The notes under the pieces are model-generated. The model searched no databases and was not told where the DNA came from. It saw nothing but the letters and a program-made list of their open reading frames with translations. The position numbers and the translations under genes are program-made. Positions 53,249-63,502 of a stretch of 64,000 nucleotides of DNA are shown piece after piece (within the stretch, counting starts at the first letter, position 1; each line of letters opens with the position of its first letter). Source of the stretch: Polymorphobacter megasporae (lineage in GTDB: Bacteria > Pseudomonadota > Alphaproteobacteria > Sphingomonadales > Sphingomonadaceae); assembly GCF_018982885.2 (NCBI RefSeq), contig NZ_CP081848.1:1736001-1800000 (forward strand), read 5' to 3'.

Positions 53249-53791
53249 TTAAGATAGTAGCTGCTGCCAAGTCCAAGTGCCTGAGCCGATCGCCACCGCG
53301 ACAGTCCTCGGGCCTTCGGGCACCAGGAGCAGACGCGGCCCGACCATTGCCGTGCTTCGGCACGATGCACTGCTGCTGCGGATCTGATCGACGACGACGC
53401 GGCGGATAGGAGCGATGGCTGGTGTCGGATCGCTCGACCAGCCGCCGTCCCAGACCATCAGCGCCGTGACATTGGTCTGCGCCGCCAGGGACGCCCCCAC
53501 CTCGCGATCGGCTCCCAAAGCGGCGGCGATGGTGCCCGCGAGCGTGCAGTTTTCGGCTGATGTCTCGGTGTCGACGACCGGCATCGGAATATCGGCCGTG
53601 ATCGCCGTTAGCAGAGGCGCAGGTGGAGCCACGCGAATCACCGCCAATGCCGAAGGGACTGCGCGGATGGCGATGGATGCCGGTGTGGCGGCGGGCGCTG
53701 CGTGGATCGTCGACGTCAGTAATATCGCCAGAAGCCCGGCATGAAAAGCGGCGACGGCCCCGATCGCAAGCGAGTGTCGCGGCACCGTCAT
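53249..53791 (-). CDS. Secreted or membrane-anchored hypothetical protein
   Basis: A 180-residue protein with an N-terminal hydrophobic segment (LAIGAVAAFHAGLLAILLTSTI) serving as signal or anchor, then NCTLAGTIAAALGADREVGASL, TNVTALMVWDGGWSSDP and an end SGTWTWQQLLS. Two Cys (in AENCTL and SASCRST) could pair in the periplasm. I do not recognise it. It is divergent from the MscS gene with 238 bases between the starts. The short-cytosol-plus-helix layout resembles TonB-like proteins, but there is no TonB domain. Confidence 0.6.
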   Translation of the reverse strand: MTVPRHSLAIGAVAAFHAGLLAILLTSTIHAAPAATPASIAIRAVPSALAVIRVAPPAPLLTAITADIPMPVVDTETSAENCTLAGTIAAALGADREVGASLAAQTNVTALMVWDGGWSSDPTPAIAPIRRVVVDQIRSSSASCRSTAMVGPRLLLVPEGPRTVAVAIGSGTWTWQQLLS

Positions 53792-54029
53792 GCGGCCGGC
53801 CAAATTAAGAGCGGAGCGCTGCTTGTCATCTTGAATAGAAACGGGCGAGCCGCCTGGACGGTTGCGCGACGAGGGAGCGCGGTCGGCACGACCTTCGTCC
53901 CGCGTCCCGGCCAGCGGCGACTTGCAGGGCAGCCTTTCGGCGTGCTGCCCGTTCGTGGCATCATCGAAACCGGTCGTCATCCATCTTTTGCTCGGCTGCG
54001 CGACACTTGCTCCACCACTGGGAGATATC

Positions 54030-55310
54030 GTGAATCTGTTATCCAGCGTTCGCGCACTCGGCCTCCCGCTTCCGGCGGCACCGCAGCTGACCGATATCGT
54101 CGCAGCCGTCGTGGTCATCGTGGTCGGCGTCGGTATCGGCTGGCTCGCCGCGCGGACCGGGGCGCATCCGCTTACCCGGCTGTTGCAACGGGCGACCGGC
54201 CGCCCAGGGGTCGAAGACTTCGGTGACCGGGTCCGCCGCCTGTTGCGCAGTGGTATTGCGGCGCTGGTGATGATCATCGGCGGCGCCGCAGTGCCCGATG
54301 GCGGCTACGCGGCCTTGCTGCTGGCGGCAGCGACCGGGTTCACGCTCGCGGTCTTTGCCTATCAGGTTGCGCGCGTCGCCGGGTTGCGCAGCGGATCTGC
54401 GGCGGGCGTGTCGGCGGTAGTCTTGATCGCGGGTGCCGCGTCGATGCTCGGCGGGCTGCACTCGCTGACGGCAAGCCTTGATGGCTTCGCCTTCAAGGTC
54501 GGAACCCACCGGCTGTCGCTGCTCGGGCTCGTCAACTTTGCATTGGTTGCGATCGTCCTGTTCGTCCTGGCGCGTTTCCTTAACCGGATCGTCAGTCATT
54601 CGATTGGCCGGTTGAACGGGTTCGACTCTGGTCAGCGCGTGCTGTTGCAAAAGCTGTCGGGCATCGTTGTCGTCGTTTCGGCGGTCTTGCTCGGCGTCGA
54701 CCTGCTCGGCATTGATCTGACGGCATTGACGGTATTTTCCGGTGCGCTCGGGCTCGCAGTCGGATTCGGATTGCAAAAGACGCTCGGCAATCTGATCGCG
54801 GGAGTCATCCTGCTCATGGACCGCTCGATCAAGCCGGGCGACGTCATCGTCGTCGGCAACACCTTCGGCAGCGTCAACAAGATCGGCGTGCGCGCGGTCT
54901 CGGTCGTCACCCGTGATGGCAAGGAACATCTGATTCCGAATGAGCAACTGATGACCGAGCCGGTCGAGAATTGGTCGTACACCAGCCCGAACATTCGTAT
55001 CCATGTTCCGGTCGGCGTCGGCTACAAGAGCGACCTCGCCCTCGCCCAACGGCTGATGATCGAAGCTGCGGTCGCTTCCGAGCGCGTCCTCGCCACGCCG
55101 CGCCCGACAGTATGGCTGACGGCGTTCGGTGAAAGCTCGGTTGATCACGAAATCCTGGCGTGGATCAGTGATCCCGAAGCCGGAGTCGGCAATGTCCGCT
55201 CAGCCATACTGAATAGGTTGTGGGTATCGTTTCAGGAAAACGGGATCGAAATTCCGTTCGCCCAGCGCGATATCAACATCCGCAGTCTGCCGACCCCGTC
55301 AAAGGAGTGA
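54030..55310 (+). CDS. MscS-family mechanosensitive channel
   Basis: A 426-residue channel protein with about six helices followed by the MscS core: SGALGLAVGFGLQKTLGNLIAGVILLMDRSIKPGD (pore helix with small residues and the start of the beta domain). The C-terminal alpha/beta domain follows to PSKE. The open frame extends further upstream, but the GTG at 54030 has GGGAG seven bases before it. The channel releases solutes on sudden dilution. It resembles larger MscS-like (MscK/YnaI-type) members in helix number. Confidence 0.92.
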   Translation: MNLLSSVRALGLPLPAAPQLTDIVAAVVVIVVGVGIGWLAARTGAHPLTRLLQRATGRPGVEDFGDRVRRLLRSGIAALVMIIGGAAVPDGGYAALLLAAATGFTLAVFAYQVARVAGLRSGSAAGVSAVVLIAGAASMLGGLHSLTASLDGFAFKVGTHRLSLLGLVNFALVAIVLFVLARFLNRIVSHSIGRLNGFDSGQRVLLQKLSGIVVVVSAVLLGVDLLGIDLTALTVFSGALGLAVGFGLQKTLGNLIAGVILLMDRSIKPGDVIVVGNTFGSVNKIGVRAVSVVTRDGKEHLIPNEQLMTEPVENWSYTSPNIRIHVPVGVGYKSDLALAQRLMIEAAVASERVLATPRPTVWLTAFGESSVDHEILAWISDPEAGVGNVRSAILNRLWVSFQENGIEIPFAQRDINIRSLPTPSKE

Positions 55311-55339
55311 AGAGGTAAGCCTCAACCCCTGCGGCAATC

Positions 55340-55741
55340 TCAGTAAAAATCAGCGACCTGCGGCGCCGGGGCCCGGCATGCCGCTGAACGGCCACGGTGG
55401 CACGCTGCGACCTGACGGCGCCAAGCGGCCATGGCATCGGCGTACGCCTCCTGCTGGCGCACATAGCGATGGTCGTAGCGGTTGACCGCGCGATCGTGCG
55501 CGATCAACGCGGCCATGTACGCATCACGATCGGCTGCATATCGCGCACCGCGCTGCGCCCGATGCATGTCGGCCCGCTCGGCGGTGTAGGCATCCGATCC
55601 GCGGTTGAGCTGCTCGGTCGACGGTCCGCTCATCGGGGCGGGGGCCATGTCTTGCGGCGGCGACTGCGGTGCCATCTGCGCCTGTGCCAAGGCTGGCCCG
55701 GTCAGGGTGAACAGGACCGAGGCTGCGATCAAAATTCTCAT
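55340..55741 (-). CDS. Small secreted protein, repeat-poor and Ala/Tyr-rich
   Basis: A 133-residue exported protein: signal peptide MRILIAASVLFTLTGPALA, a short Pro/Met linker (QMAPQSPPQDMAPAPMSG), and a helical, Tyr/Arg/Ala-rich body (RYAADRDAYMAALIAHDRA, YDHRYVRQQEAYADAMAAW). Two Cys near the end (AACHRGRSAACRA). ATG at 55741 begins the signal. Not recognised; similar short envelope proteins with charged helices are common in sphingomonads. Confidence 0.65.
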   Translation of the reverse strand: MRILIAASVLFTLTGPALAQAQMAPQSPPQDMAPAPMSGPSTEQLNRGSDAYTAERADMHRAQRGARYAADRDAYMAALIAHDRAVNRYDHRYVRQQEAYADAMAAWRRQVAACHRGRSAACRAPAPQVADFY

Positions 55742-55990
55742 CGGGTTGCTGGTCGGGCTCACGAAACACATCCTTCGAGCGAGATATTCGCTTCGCAGGC
55801 ACAACCGTCGCTGTTGGGGCAAGTTCCTCTGGCAGGCCGCTGCCGATGTCGGCGATACCAATCTCAGAGCCGCGCCAAACGCCCTGTTTACAGGCGCGGG
55901 GCAAGGCGCCGCATTATCGTCATTCTCTCCTGCTTTCACCGAGCTGTCATGATTTTCGGCCAGACACAATTACCGGATCGGGAGCATGGA

Positions 55991-57379
55991 ATGAACGACA
56001 GACGGTCCGCCAGCTTGCGGCATTCGACGCGGAAGGCCACGCTGTGCGGGCTTCTCCTCATCACCGCGCGGGCGATCCTTGGCGGTGCCGGCGTAGCAGC
56101 GACGACTGCTGCGTACGCTGCGCCACTCCTGTTGATCTCGATCGACGGTCTACGCCCTGGCGACGTATTGCAAGCCGACGCGCGGGGGCTGCACGTCCCG
56201 AACCTGCGGCGCTTCGTCGACCACGGCGCCTATGCGGCCGGCGTGGTCGGGGTCCTGCCGACGCTGACATATCCCAGCCACACCACGTTGATCACCGGCG
56301 TCGCGCCGCTGCGCCACGGTATCGTCAACAACCTGACCTTCGATCCGACCAACATAAATCAGGTCGGCTGGTACTGGTATTCGTCCGACATCCGGGTGCC
56401 GACCCTGTGGGACGCGGCGCACGCGGCGGGACGGGTTACGGCGAATGTCCATTGGCCGGTCAGCGTCGGCGCGGCCATCGACTATAACCTGCCGCAAATC
56501 TGGCGGACCGGCCATGCCGACGACCGCAAGCTGATGCGCGTCGTCGCGACGCCGGGCCTCGTCGTCGACCTCGAACGCCGCCTCGGGCCGTATACGCAGG
56601 GCATCGACGAAAGCGTCGAGGGCGACGTCGACCGGACGCGGTTCGCGCTGGCGCTGCTCGGCGAGCATCATCCCGGTTTCATGACTGTCTATCTCACCGG
56701 GCTCGACCATATCCAGCATCTGTTCGGCCCCGATACGCCGCAGGCGCATGCGGCCCTTGAGCGGATCGACGGGCTGGTCGGGGAACTGATGGCGGCGGCC
56801 CCCGGCGCCGACGTCGCCGTTGTGTCCGACCATGGCTTCACCGCGATCGATACCGACATCAACCTGTTTGGGGCGTTCATCCGCGCCGGTCTGATCACGC
56901 TCGACGGAACCAAGGTCAAGTCGTGGGAGGCGGTGCCATGGTTTGCCGGGGGCAGTGCGGCGATCGTCATGGCCCGACGCGACGATCCGGTCTTGCGCGC
57001 GAAGGTGGCTGGACTGCTGGCGGACCTGCGCGCCAACCCGGCGACACATATCGCAGCGGTGCTCGATCACGCCGAATTGGTCCGACGCGGAGCCGGTGAC
57101 GCCGCCGACTGGATGGTCGAATTTGCGCCCGGCACCGAGATGGGCCGTGATCCCGCGGCAGCGCTCGTCGCACCGTCGACCTTGAAGGGGATGCACGGCT
57201 ACGACCCCATGGTGCCGGCGATGCGCTCTACGTTTCTGCTGATGGGGCCCGACGTAAAGCTACGCGGCGATCTCGGCGTGATCGACATGCGGCAGATCGC
57301 ACCGACGCTCGCGGCGCTGATGCACGCACCGTTTCCCGGGGCCGATCTACCTGCCCTGGTCGAAAAAAGCGGTCGTTAG
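55991..57379 (+). CDS. NPP-type alkaline phosphatase-superfamily phosphodiesterase
   Basis: A 462-residue exported enzyme. Signal region to about residue 40 (ATTAAYA), then metal and nucleophile motifs of nucleotide pyrophosphatase/phosphodiesterases: LLLISIDGLRPGD (Asp), LPTLTYPSHTTLITGVAP (nucleophile Thr), LTGLDHIQHLFGPD, VAVVSDHGFTAID and KGMHGYDPM. It would hydrolyse nucleotide or phospho-diester bonds in the periplasm. GGGAG precedes the ATG at 55991. Convergent with the NDH-2 gene. Confidence 0.93.
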   Translation: MNDRRSASLRHSTRKATLCGLLLITARAILGGAGVAATTAAYAAPLLLISIDGLRPGDVLQADARGLHVPNLRRFVDHGAYAAGVVGVLPTLTYPSHTTLITGVAPLRHGIVNNLTFDPTNINQVGWYWYSSDIRVPTLWDAAHAAGRVTANVHWPVSVGAAIDYNLPQIWRTGHADDRKLMRVVATPGLVVDLERRLGPYTQGIDESVEGDVDRTRFALALLGEHHPGFMTVYLTGLDHIQHLFGPDTPQAHAALERIDGLVGELMAAAPGADVAVVSDHGFTAIDTDINLFGAFIRAGLITLDGTKVKSWEAVPWFAGGSAAIVMARRDDPVLRAKVAGLLADLRANPATHIAAVLDHAELVRRGAGDAADWMVEFAPGTEMGRDPAAALVAPSTLKGMHGYDPMVPAMRSTFLLMGPDVKLRGDLGVIDMRQIAPTLAALMHAPFPGADLPALVEKSGR

Positions 57380-57419
57380 CGCGGCGCCGTATCCGCAAAT
57401 AGCCGAACGCGGCGGGCAA

Positions 57420-58784
57420 TTAGTGAAGCTTGAGTTTCGGCCGGATGATCTGGTTGACGTGGCCGACGACGATCAGCGACAAGCCCTTGAGCCAGCCGTG
57501 GATCGCGATCAGGTGCATCCGGTAGAGCGAGACGTAGACGAAGCGCGCGAGCCGCCCCTCGACCGCCATCTTTCCGCCGACGAGATTGCCCATCAGGCTG
57601 CCAACCGTGGCATAGCGCGCGAGACTGACGAGGCTGCCATGGTCCTGGTAATTGAATGACTTGAGCGGCTTGCCCGCGATCATCGCGCGGATATTGCGGA
57701 AGGCGATGTCGGCCATCTGGTGCGCTGTCTGCGCGCGCGGCGGCACCGGGCGGGTCGCGCCCGACGGCATATAATAGGCGCAATCGCCGATCGCGAAGAT
57801 GCGGTCGTCGCTCGTCTGAAGCGTTGGGCCGACGACGAGCTGGTTGTTGCGGGTCGTCTCGAGCCCGCCGATTCCCTGCATGAACTCAGCGCCCTTGACC
57901 CCGGCGGCCCAGACCATGAGATCGGCGGCGATGAACTCGCCGGTCTTGGTCCGGATGCCCTTGGCAGTCGCCTCGACGACCTGCTCGGCGGTACAGACAC
58001 GAACGCCGATCGCCTCGAGTTCGCCTTGCGCCGCCGCCGCGAGCTTTTCGGGGAGCGCCGGCAGGATGCGCGGGCCGGCTTCGACGAGAGTGGTCTTGAG
58101 GCGCTTCGAGTCGAACACCTCGAGCCCGTACATCGCGAGGCTGTCGGCCGACATATGGAGCTCGGCGGCGAGCTCGACCCCGGTTGCGCCGCCGCCGACG
58201 ATCGCGACGCTGACGCACGCATCCGACGCGGGGTCGGTCTGAATCGACCGCGACACGCGCAGGCACTGATTCAACAGCTTGCGCCGGAAACGGTCGGCCT
58301 CGGTGCGTTCGTCGAGGAAGATGCAATGCTCGCGCACCCCGGGCGTGCCGAAATCGTTCGACACCGACCCGACCGCAAGGACGAGATAGTCATAGCGGAT
58401 GCGGTGGCGGCCAATAATCTCGCGCCCGTCCTCGACGATCGGCGCGACGACGATCTGTCGCGCAACGCGATCGATCGCCTCGAGCGCGCCGTCGAAGTAG
58501 CGATAGCCCCAGCGGTGGGCGTGACCGCGATAGCCGACCTCGTCGAGGTTGGCATCAAGCGATCCGGCGGCGACCTCGTGGAGCAACGGCTTCCAGATAT
58601 GCGTCTGCGCCTTGTCGACGAGGATGATGTCGTAATCGACCTTGCCGAGCGTCCGCCCGAGCCGGGCCACGAGCTCGAGCCCGCCCGCGCCCCCGCCGAC
58701 GACGACGATCTGCGTCTTCTTCGCCTTGGTCAGGCCGCCCGGCGTCATCTCCATCCGCATATTCCCAAACCGCCCGCGCGCCAT
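57420..58784 (-). CDS. ndh: Type II NADH dehydrogenase (NDH-2)
   Basis: A 454-residue flavoprotein that passes electrons from NADH to quinone without pumping protons. Two dinucleotide motifs are clear: TQIVVVGGGAGGLELVARLG and VAIVGGGATGVELAAEL, with IFAIGDCAYYMPSG for FAD and AQTAHQMADIAFRNI. The end (LKGLSLIVVGHVNQIIRP) carries the amphipathic helix that binds the membrane. The exact start is uncertain among ATG codons at 58784, 58760, 58754 and 58748; the longest is given. Divergent from a 7-TM protein gene, 130 bases between. Confidence 0.93.
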   Translation of the reverse strand: MARGRFGNMRMEMTPGGLTKAKKTQIVVVGGGAGGLELVARLGRTLGKVDYDIILVDKAQTHIWKPLLHEVAAGSLDANLDEVGYRGHAHRWGYRYFDGALEAIDRVARQIVVAPIVEDGREIIGRHRIRYDYLVLAVGSVSNDFGTPGVREHCIFLDERTEADRFRRKLLNQCLRVSRSIQTDPASDACVSVAIVGGGATGVELAAELHMSADSLAMYGLEVFDSKRLKTTLVEAGPRILPALPEKLAAAAQGELEAIGVRVCTAEQVVEATAKGIRTKTGEFIAADLMVWAAGVKGAEFMQGIGGLETTRNNQLVVGPTLQTSDDRIFAIGDCAYYMPSGATRPVPPRAQTAHQMADIAFRNIRAMIAGKPLKSFNYQDHGSLVSLARYATVGSLMGNLVGGKMAVEGRLARFVYVSLYRMHLIAIHGWLKGLSLIVVGHVNQIIRPKLKLH

Positions 58785-58914
58785 CGTAGCAGCGCCCGCG
58801 GGTTTGGCATCGCGGCGCGATCGCTGCAATCGTCGATCGGGCATAGGAGCGAATACTTCATCGATCGGTGGAAGTCTGTTACGGGGTCGTCCGCTACGAG
58901 GGGGACATCGAGCG

Positions 58915-59676
58915 ATGGCAACGACGACTTTCGACATGGTGCGACCGCGCGCGCGGCCACGCTTCTACGTCGGGATGGCGGCGGTCTTCGTCGTCATCGC
59001 GTTCGGCGGATTCATCCCGACCTATTGGGCGAAGGTGGCGACCGGGACCTTCCACGGCGCACAGATCTACCACCTCCACGGCTTCGTCCTGTTCAGCTGG
59101 ACGCTCTATTATTTCGCTCAGACCGCGCTCGTCGCGGCGGGGAGAACCTACGATCACCGCAACTGGGGACTCCTTGGCGTCGCGCTGGCGACGGCGATCG
59201 GCTTCACCGTCATCCTCGCCGAGATCACGACGATGCGCGCCGGGGACGCCGCCGGTTATGGCGACGCGACCCGACGCTTCGAAGCGGTATCGTTCGTTGG
59301 GGTCATCATTTTCGCCGCCCTATTTACCGCAGCGATCGTCAACATCCGCCGGACCGAGTGGCACAAGCGGCTGATGATCCTCGCCGTCATTCCGATGATG
59401 CACGCGGCGATGGCCCGCGTCTTCCTCACCGTCCTCGCCCCGCCGCACGCCAGTGACGGGCCGCCGCCGCTGTTCGTAACCATCCCGCCGGGACTTATCG
59501 TCGACCTGCTGCTCGTCGTCGCGATGGTCTACGACTGGCGCACCCGCGGCCGCGTCCACCCTGCGTATCTGATCGGCGTGCCGTTCGTCGTCGCGTCGCA
59601 ACTCCTGATTCCCGTCATCGGCGCCAGCGCGGTGTGGATGACCACCGCACGCGCGCTCGAAGGGCTGATGGGCTAG
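58915..59676 (+). CDS. Seven-helix membrane protein of unknown function
   Basis: A 253-residue membrane protein with about seven helices. Conserved His residues sit in helices and loops: IYHLHGFVLFSWTLYYFAQT, TYDHRNWGLLGVALATAIGF, TEWHKRLMILAVIPMMHAAM. The H...H spacing suggests heme b or metal binding, but no named domain is clear. It is divergent from the NDH-2 gene. The stop overlaps the convergent NTF2-like gene's stop region by 4 bases. Function is not assigned. Confidence 0.75.
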   Translation: MATTTFDMVRPRARPRFYVGMAAVFVVIAFGGFIPTYWAKVATGTFHGAQIYHLHGFVLFSWTLYYFAQTALVAAGRTYDHRNWGLLGVALATAIGFTVILAEITTMRAGDAAGYGDATRRFEAVSFVGVIIFAALFTAAIVNIRRTEWHKRLMILAVIPMMHAAMARVFLTVLAPPHASDGPPPLFVTIPPGLIVDLLLVVAMVYDWRTRGRVHPAYLIGVPFVVASQLLIPVIGASAVWMTTARALEGLMG

Positions 59677-60023
59677 TAGAAAAAGCGTTCCTCGACGATC
59701 TTACCGTCCTCGATCGTATAGAGCGCGACCTCGTCGCTGTGCCGCCGTTCGCCGCTTTCCTTGACGGTGATGTCCATCGTCCAGCGGATCGCGATCTGAT
59801 TTCCGTTGACGAAGGGACCGAACGTCTCGGTGCTGTGAACTTCGTGCGCGCCGTACCACCATGCGCTCTTACCCATCACGGCGTCCTTGCCTTCGACCCG
59901 CGCCATCGGGCCGTCCATCGCCTCGATCGAGACGACGGTGTCGGCCCAGTATTTCTCGCCGATGTGGAAGTCCCCGGCTTTAGTCATTGCGACCATGTCG
60001 GCAGCGATTTCGCGAATGTCCAT
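59673..60023 (-). CDS. NTF2-like/SnoaL-fold protein
   Basis: A 116-residue protein of the NTF2-like fold: [83 protein letters not shown] and [21 protein letters not shown], the usual cone-shaped single domain. Such proteins are often ketosteroid-isomerase-like enzymes or stand-alone binding domains. The activity cannot be told. It is divergent from purL. Confidence 0.87.
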   Translation of the reverse strand: MDIREIAADMVAMTKAGDFHIGEKYWADTVVSIEAMDGPMARVEGKDAVMGKSAWWYGAHEVHSTETFGPFVNGNQIAIRWTMDITVKESGERRHSDEVALYTIEDGKIVEERFFY

Positions 60024-60115
60024 TTCTGTCTCTCCCCTGCGAGTCCAACCAGAACATAGCAGGAACTTCGAGACAGGGGAATGACAGGTTGCGTGGCCTT
60101 CGCTATGTCCTCGGC

Positions 60116-62275
60116 ATGACCGAAATCACCCCCGCGATCGTCGCCGACCACGGCCTCACCCCGGCCGAATATGCCGAGGTCGTCACCAGCCTCGGTCGCG
60201 CGCCGAACCTGCTCGAGCTCGGCATCTTCTCGGTGATGTGGTCGGAGCATTGTTCGTACAAGTCGTCGCGGATGCACCTGAAGAAGCTGCCGACGACCGC
60301 ACCGTGGGTGATCTGCGGGCCCGGCGAGAACGCCGGCGTCATCGACATCGGCGACGGCGACGCGGCGATCTTCAAGATGGAGAGCCACAACCACCCGAGC
60401 TTCATCGAGCCGTATCAGGGCGCGGCGACCGGGGTCGGCGGCATCCTGCGCGACGTCTTCACGATGGGCGCGCGCCCGATCGCCAACCTCAACGCGCTGC
60501 GTTTCGGCGAGGTCGACGCCCCGCGGATGAAGCACCTCATCAAGGGCGTCGTCGCGGGCATAGGCGGCTACGGCAACTGCGTCGGCGTACCGACCGTCGG
60601 CGGCGAAACCAATTTCCACGCAGCGTACAACGGCAACATCCTCGTCAACGCGATGACCGTCGGTGTCGCGCGGCAGGACAAGATTTTCTACTCGGCCGCC
60701 GCCGGGATCGGCAATCCGGTCGTTTATGTCGGCTCGAAGACCGGGCGCGACGGCATCCACGGCGCGACGATGGCGTCGGCGCAGTTCACGGAGGGCGACG
60801 AGGACAAGCGTCCGACGGTTCAGGTCGGCGACCCGTTCACCGAGAAATTGCTGATCGAGGCGTGTCTCGAATTGATGGCGTCGGATGCGATCGTCGCAAT
60901 CCAGGACATGGGCGCGGCCGGGCTGACGTCGTCGTCGGTCGAGATGGCATCGAAGGGCGGGGTCGGGCTGCTCCTCGACATGGACGCGGTGCCGGTGCGT
61001 GAGACGCACATGACGCCGTACGAGATGATGCTCAGCGAATCGCAGGAGCGGATGCTGATGGTCCTCAAGCCGGGGCGCGAGGCGTTCGCCGAGGCGATCT
61101 TCGCCAAGTGGGAGCTCGACTTCGCGGTCATCGGCCACGTCACCGATACCGAACACCTCGTGTTGCGCTTCGAAGGGCAGGAGGTCGCGAACATCCCGCT
61201 CGGCCCGCTCGTCGACAAGGCCCCGTTGTACGACCGGCCGCATGTTCCGACGCCCAAGCGCGCGCCGCTGACCGACGTGCCTGAGTCGACCGACCTCGCT
61301 GCCGACCTGCTCACGCTGATGGCGTGTCCCGACATCGCCTCGAAGCGGTGGATCTGGGAGCAATACGACCACATGGTCGGGGCCGACACGCTCCAGCGCC
61401 CTGGCGGCGACGCCGCCGTGGTCCGCGTCCACGGCACGCGCAAGGCGCTGGCGATGACGACCGATTGCACCCCGCGCTATTGCTTCGCCGACCCCTACGA
61501 AGGCGGCAAGCAGGCGGTCGCCGAGACGTGGCGCAACCTGATCGCGGTCGGCGCGAAGCCGCTCGCGATCACCGACTGCATGAACTTCGGCAACCCCCAA
61601 CGACCTGAGATCATGGGGCAGTTCGTCGGCTGCATCGAGGGCATGGCCGAGGCGTGCCGCGCGCTCGACTATCCGGTCGTGAGCGGCAACGTGTCGCTGT
61701 ACAATGAGACCGACGGAACGGGCATCCTGCCGACTCCGGCGATCGGCGGGGTCGGGCTGATCGAGGATTACGCGCGGGCAATGACGATGGGCTTCAAACG
61801 CGAAGGCGAGGCTATCTGGCTTGTCGGGGCAGGGGCGGGGCACCTCGGACAGTCGCTGTGGCTCCGCGAATTGCACGGACGCGAGGACGGCCCGCCGCCG
61901 CCGGTCGACCTCGGCGCCGAACGTGCCGCGGGCGAGTTCGTCAGGATATTGATCGAGCATGGCACCGCGACCGCAGTCCACGACGTGTCCGACGGCGGGC
62001 TCGCGGTTGCGCTCGCCGAGATGGCGCTCGCGGGAAAGCTCGGCGCGACGATCACGACGCCGCTCACCGCGGCAATCGCGTTCGGCGAGGATCAGGGGCG
62101 CTATCTCGTGACGATCGACGTCGGGACCGATTTTGGCGACGTCCCGGTGCCGATGATTCGGGTCGGCACTACGGGCGGTGATGCCCTCGCGTTCGGCGGT
62201 GACTCTATTCCCCTCACCACCCTCCGCGCAGCACATGAAGGCGCGTTCCCCGCGATGATGGCGCACGCGACATGA
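60116..62275 (+). CDS. purL: FGAM synthase large subunit PurL (short form)
   Basis: A 719-residue ATP-dependent synthase of the short type that needs separate PurS and PurQ, both found at 33.6-34.6 kb. [96 protein letters not shown] and [11 protein letters not shown] are conserved. The frame extends upstream but the family start is the ATG at 60116, which has no clear Shine-Dalgarno sequence. Its stop overlaps the next gene by 4 bases. Confidence 0.97.
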   Translation: MTEITPAIVADHGLTPAEYAEVVTSLGRAPNLLELGIFSVMWSEHCSYKSSRMHLKKLPTTAPWVICGPGENAGVIDIGDGDAAIFKMESHNHPSFIEPYQGAATGVGGILRDVFTMGARPIANLNALRFGEVDAPRMKHLIKGVVAGIGGYGNCVGVPTVGGETNFHAAYNGNILVNAMTVGVARQDKIFYSAAAGIGNPVVYVGSKTGRDGIHGATMASAQFTEGDEDKRPTVQVGDPFTEKLLIEACLELMASDAIVAIQDMGAAGLTSSSVEMASKGGVGLLLDMDAVPVRETHMTPYEMMLSESQERMLMVLKPGREAFAEAIFAKWELDFAVIGHVTDTEHLVLRFEGQEVANIPLGPLVDKAPLYDRPHVPTPKRAPLTDVPESTDLAADLLTLMACPDIASKRWIWEQYDHMVGADTLQRPGGDAAVVRVHGTRKALAMTTDCTPRYCFADPYEGGKQAVAETWRNLIAVGAKPLAITDCMNFGNPQRPEIMGQFVGCIEGMAEACRALDYPVVSGNVSLYNETDGTGILPTPAIGGVGLIEDYARAMTMGFKREGEAIWLVGAGAGHLGQSLWLRELHGREDGPPPPVDLGAERAAGEFVRILIEHGTATAVHDVSDGGLAVALAEMALAGKLGATITTPLTAAIAFGEDQGRYLVTIDVGTDFGDVPVPMIRVGTTGGDALAFGGDSIPLTTLRAAHEGAFPAMMAHAT

Positions 62276-62589
62276 CCTACGTGCTCCTCGTCTTTGCCGG
62301 CGCGTTGCTGTGCAATTGCATCCCGCACCTCGCGGCGGGATTGCGCGGGGAGGCGTTTCCGACGCCATTCGCGACGCCGCCGGGTAAGGGGCTGTCGCCG
62401 CCGGTGATCAATTTCATCTGGGGAACTGCGAACCTGCTAATCGGCATTTCGCTGCTACCGCGCCTTGCCGACGCCGCCCCTCAACTCGGACGGCTGGCGC
62501 TGCTGGTCGGGTTCCTCGCAATCGGGATCTATACGTCGCTTCATTTCGGCCGGGTCCGCGCCAGCCGCAACGGCGAGGAGCGCCTATGA
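62272..62589 (+). CDS. Small membrane protein downstream of purL
   Basis: A 105-residue protein with three to four hydrophobic stretches ([63 protein letters not shown]). It overlaps purL by 4 bases (ATGA) and the PsiE-like gene by 4 bases, so it is translated with both. Not recognised. Confidence 0.72.
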   Translation: MTYVLLVFAGALLCNCIPHLAAGLRGEAFPTPFATPPGKGLSPPVINFIWGTANLLIGISLLPRLADAAPQLGRLALLVGFLAIGIYTSLHFGRVRASRNGEERL

Positions 62590-62981
62590 GTGAAGACGAA
62601 CGCAACGCTTCGCCGCGCACGATCCTCGTCGGGCGGGGGTTCAATCTTGTCGAGCATGCCTTGCTCCTGATCATCGCGCTGATGACGATCGGCGCGGCGG
62701 CGGGCGAGGTCTGGCGCGTCATCCAGGTCGAGGAGATCACGCTGGCCGACATCCTGCTGATGTTCCTCTACACCGAGGTCATCGGCATGATCGGCGTGTT
62801 CTACACCGGCAAGGGCAACGCCTTCGTCTACCCGATCTTCATCGCCATCACGGCGCTTGCCCGATTGATCGTGCTTCAGGGCAAAAACATGGCGCCCGAG
62901 AATATCGTTTTCGAAGCGAGCGCGATCCTGCTTCTCGCCATCGCGGCGGCGATCATCACGCGCACGGGAAGGCACCAATGA
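62586..62981 (+). CDS. PsiE-like membrane protein
   Basis: A 131-residue membrane protein with four helices matching the phosphate-starvation-inducible PsiE family: VEHALLLIIALMTIGAAAGEVW, LADILLMFLYTEVIGMIGVFYTG, YPIFIAITALARLIVL and ASAILLLAIAAAII. PsiE function is unknown. It overlaps both neighbours by 4 bases. No Pho box was seen. Confidence 0.88.
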   Translation: MSEDERNASPRTILVGRGFNLVEHALLLIIALMTIGAAAGEVWRVIQVEEITLADILLMFLYTEVIGMIGVFYTGKGNAFVYPIFIAITALARLIVLQGKNMAPENIVFEASAILLLAIAAAIITRTGRHQ

Positions 62982-63499
62982 CCTTATCGCTCTACACCGC
63001 GACAGTGCCGGCGTTCCGCCAGATCGTCGACTCGCTCGCCGCCTTCGTCGCCAAGGGCGAGGCGTTTGCGGAGACAAATGGCATCGACCCGGCAACGCTG
63101 GTGAACGCGAAACTCGCCCCCGACATGCTTGGCTTCGCGTATCAGGTGAAGTCGGTCACGGTGCATTCGGTCGGCGCGATCGCGGGGGTCCGGGCCGGCG
63201 AGTTTGCTCCCGATATGACCCCGCCGCCCACGGATTTCGCGGCGCTGCACGCGTTGCTCGCCGAAACGTCGGCGACGCTGGCAGCGATCGACCCGGCGGA
63301 AATCGACGGCTTCGTCGGCGGCGACATGGCGTTCGTCTTCCGTGAACACCGGATGCCGTACTTCGCCGAGGACTTCCTGCTGTCGTTCAGCCTGCCGAAC
63401 TTCTATTTCCACGCGACGACGGCGTACGACATCCTGCGCTGGAAGGGCGTGCCGCTCGGCAAGCGCGACTACATCGGACGCCCGCGCATCAGGGTTTGA
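62978..63499 (+). CDS. DUF1993 protein
   Basis: A 173-residue soluble protein of the DUF1993 family: LYTATVPAFRQIVDSLAAFVAKGE, DPATLVNAKLAPDMLGFAYQVKSV, ADFAALHALLAETSATLAAI, FVFREHRMPYFAEDFLLSF and a C-terminal HATTAYDILRWKGVPLGKRDYIG. The fold is a four-helix bundle like DinB/YfiT. It is the last gene of the purL-membrane-PsiE-DUF1993 chain, overlapping the preceding gene by 4 bases. Confidence 0.92.
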   Translation: MTLSLYTATVPAFRQIVDSLAAFVAKGEAFAETNGIDPATLVNAKLAPDMLGFAYQVKSVTVHSVGAIAGVRAGEFAPDMTPPPTDFAALHALLAETSATLAAIDPAEIDGFVGGDMAFVFREHRMPYFAEDFLLSFSLPNFYFHATTAYDILRWKGVPLGKRDYIGRPRIRV

Positions 63500-63502
63500 G
63501 TC

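Noticed and set aside
59984-62368. A very long open frame antisense to purL (about 790 codons)
   Set aside because: It is an Arg/Asp-rich shadow of a high-GC gene. purL is unmistakable on the other strand, and the antisense protein shows no domain.
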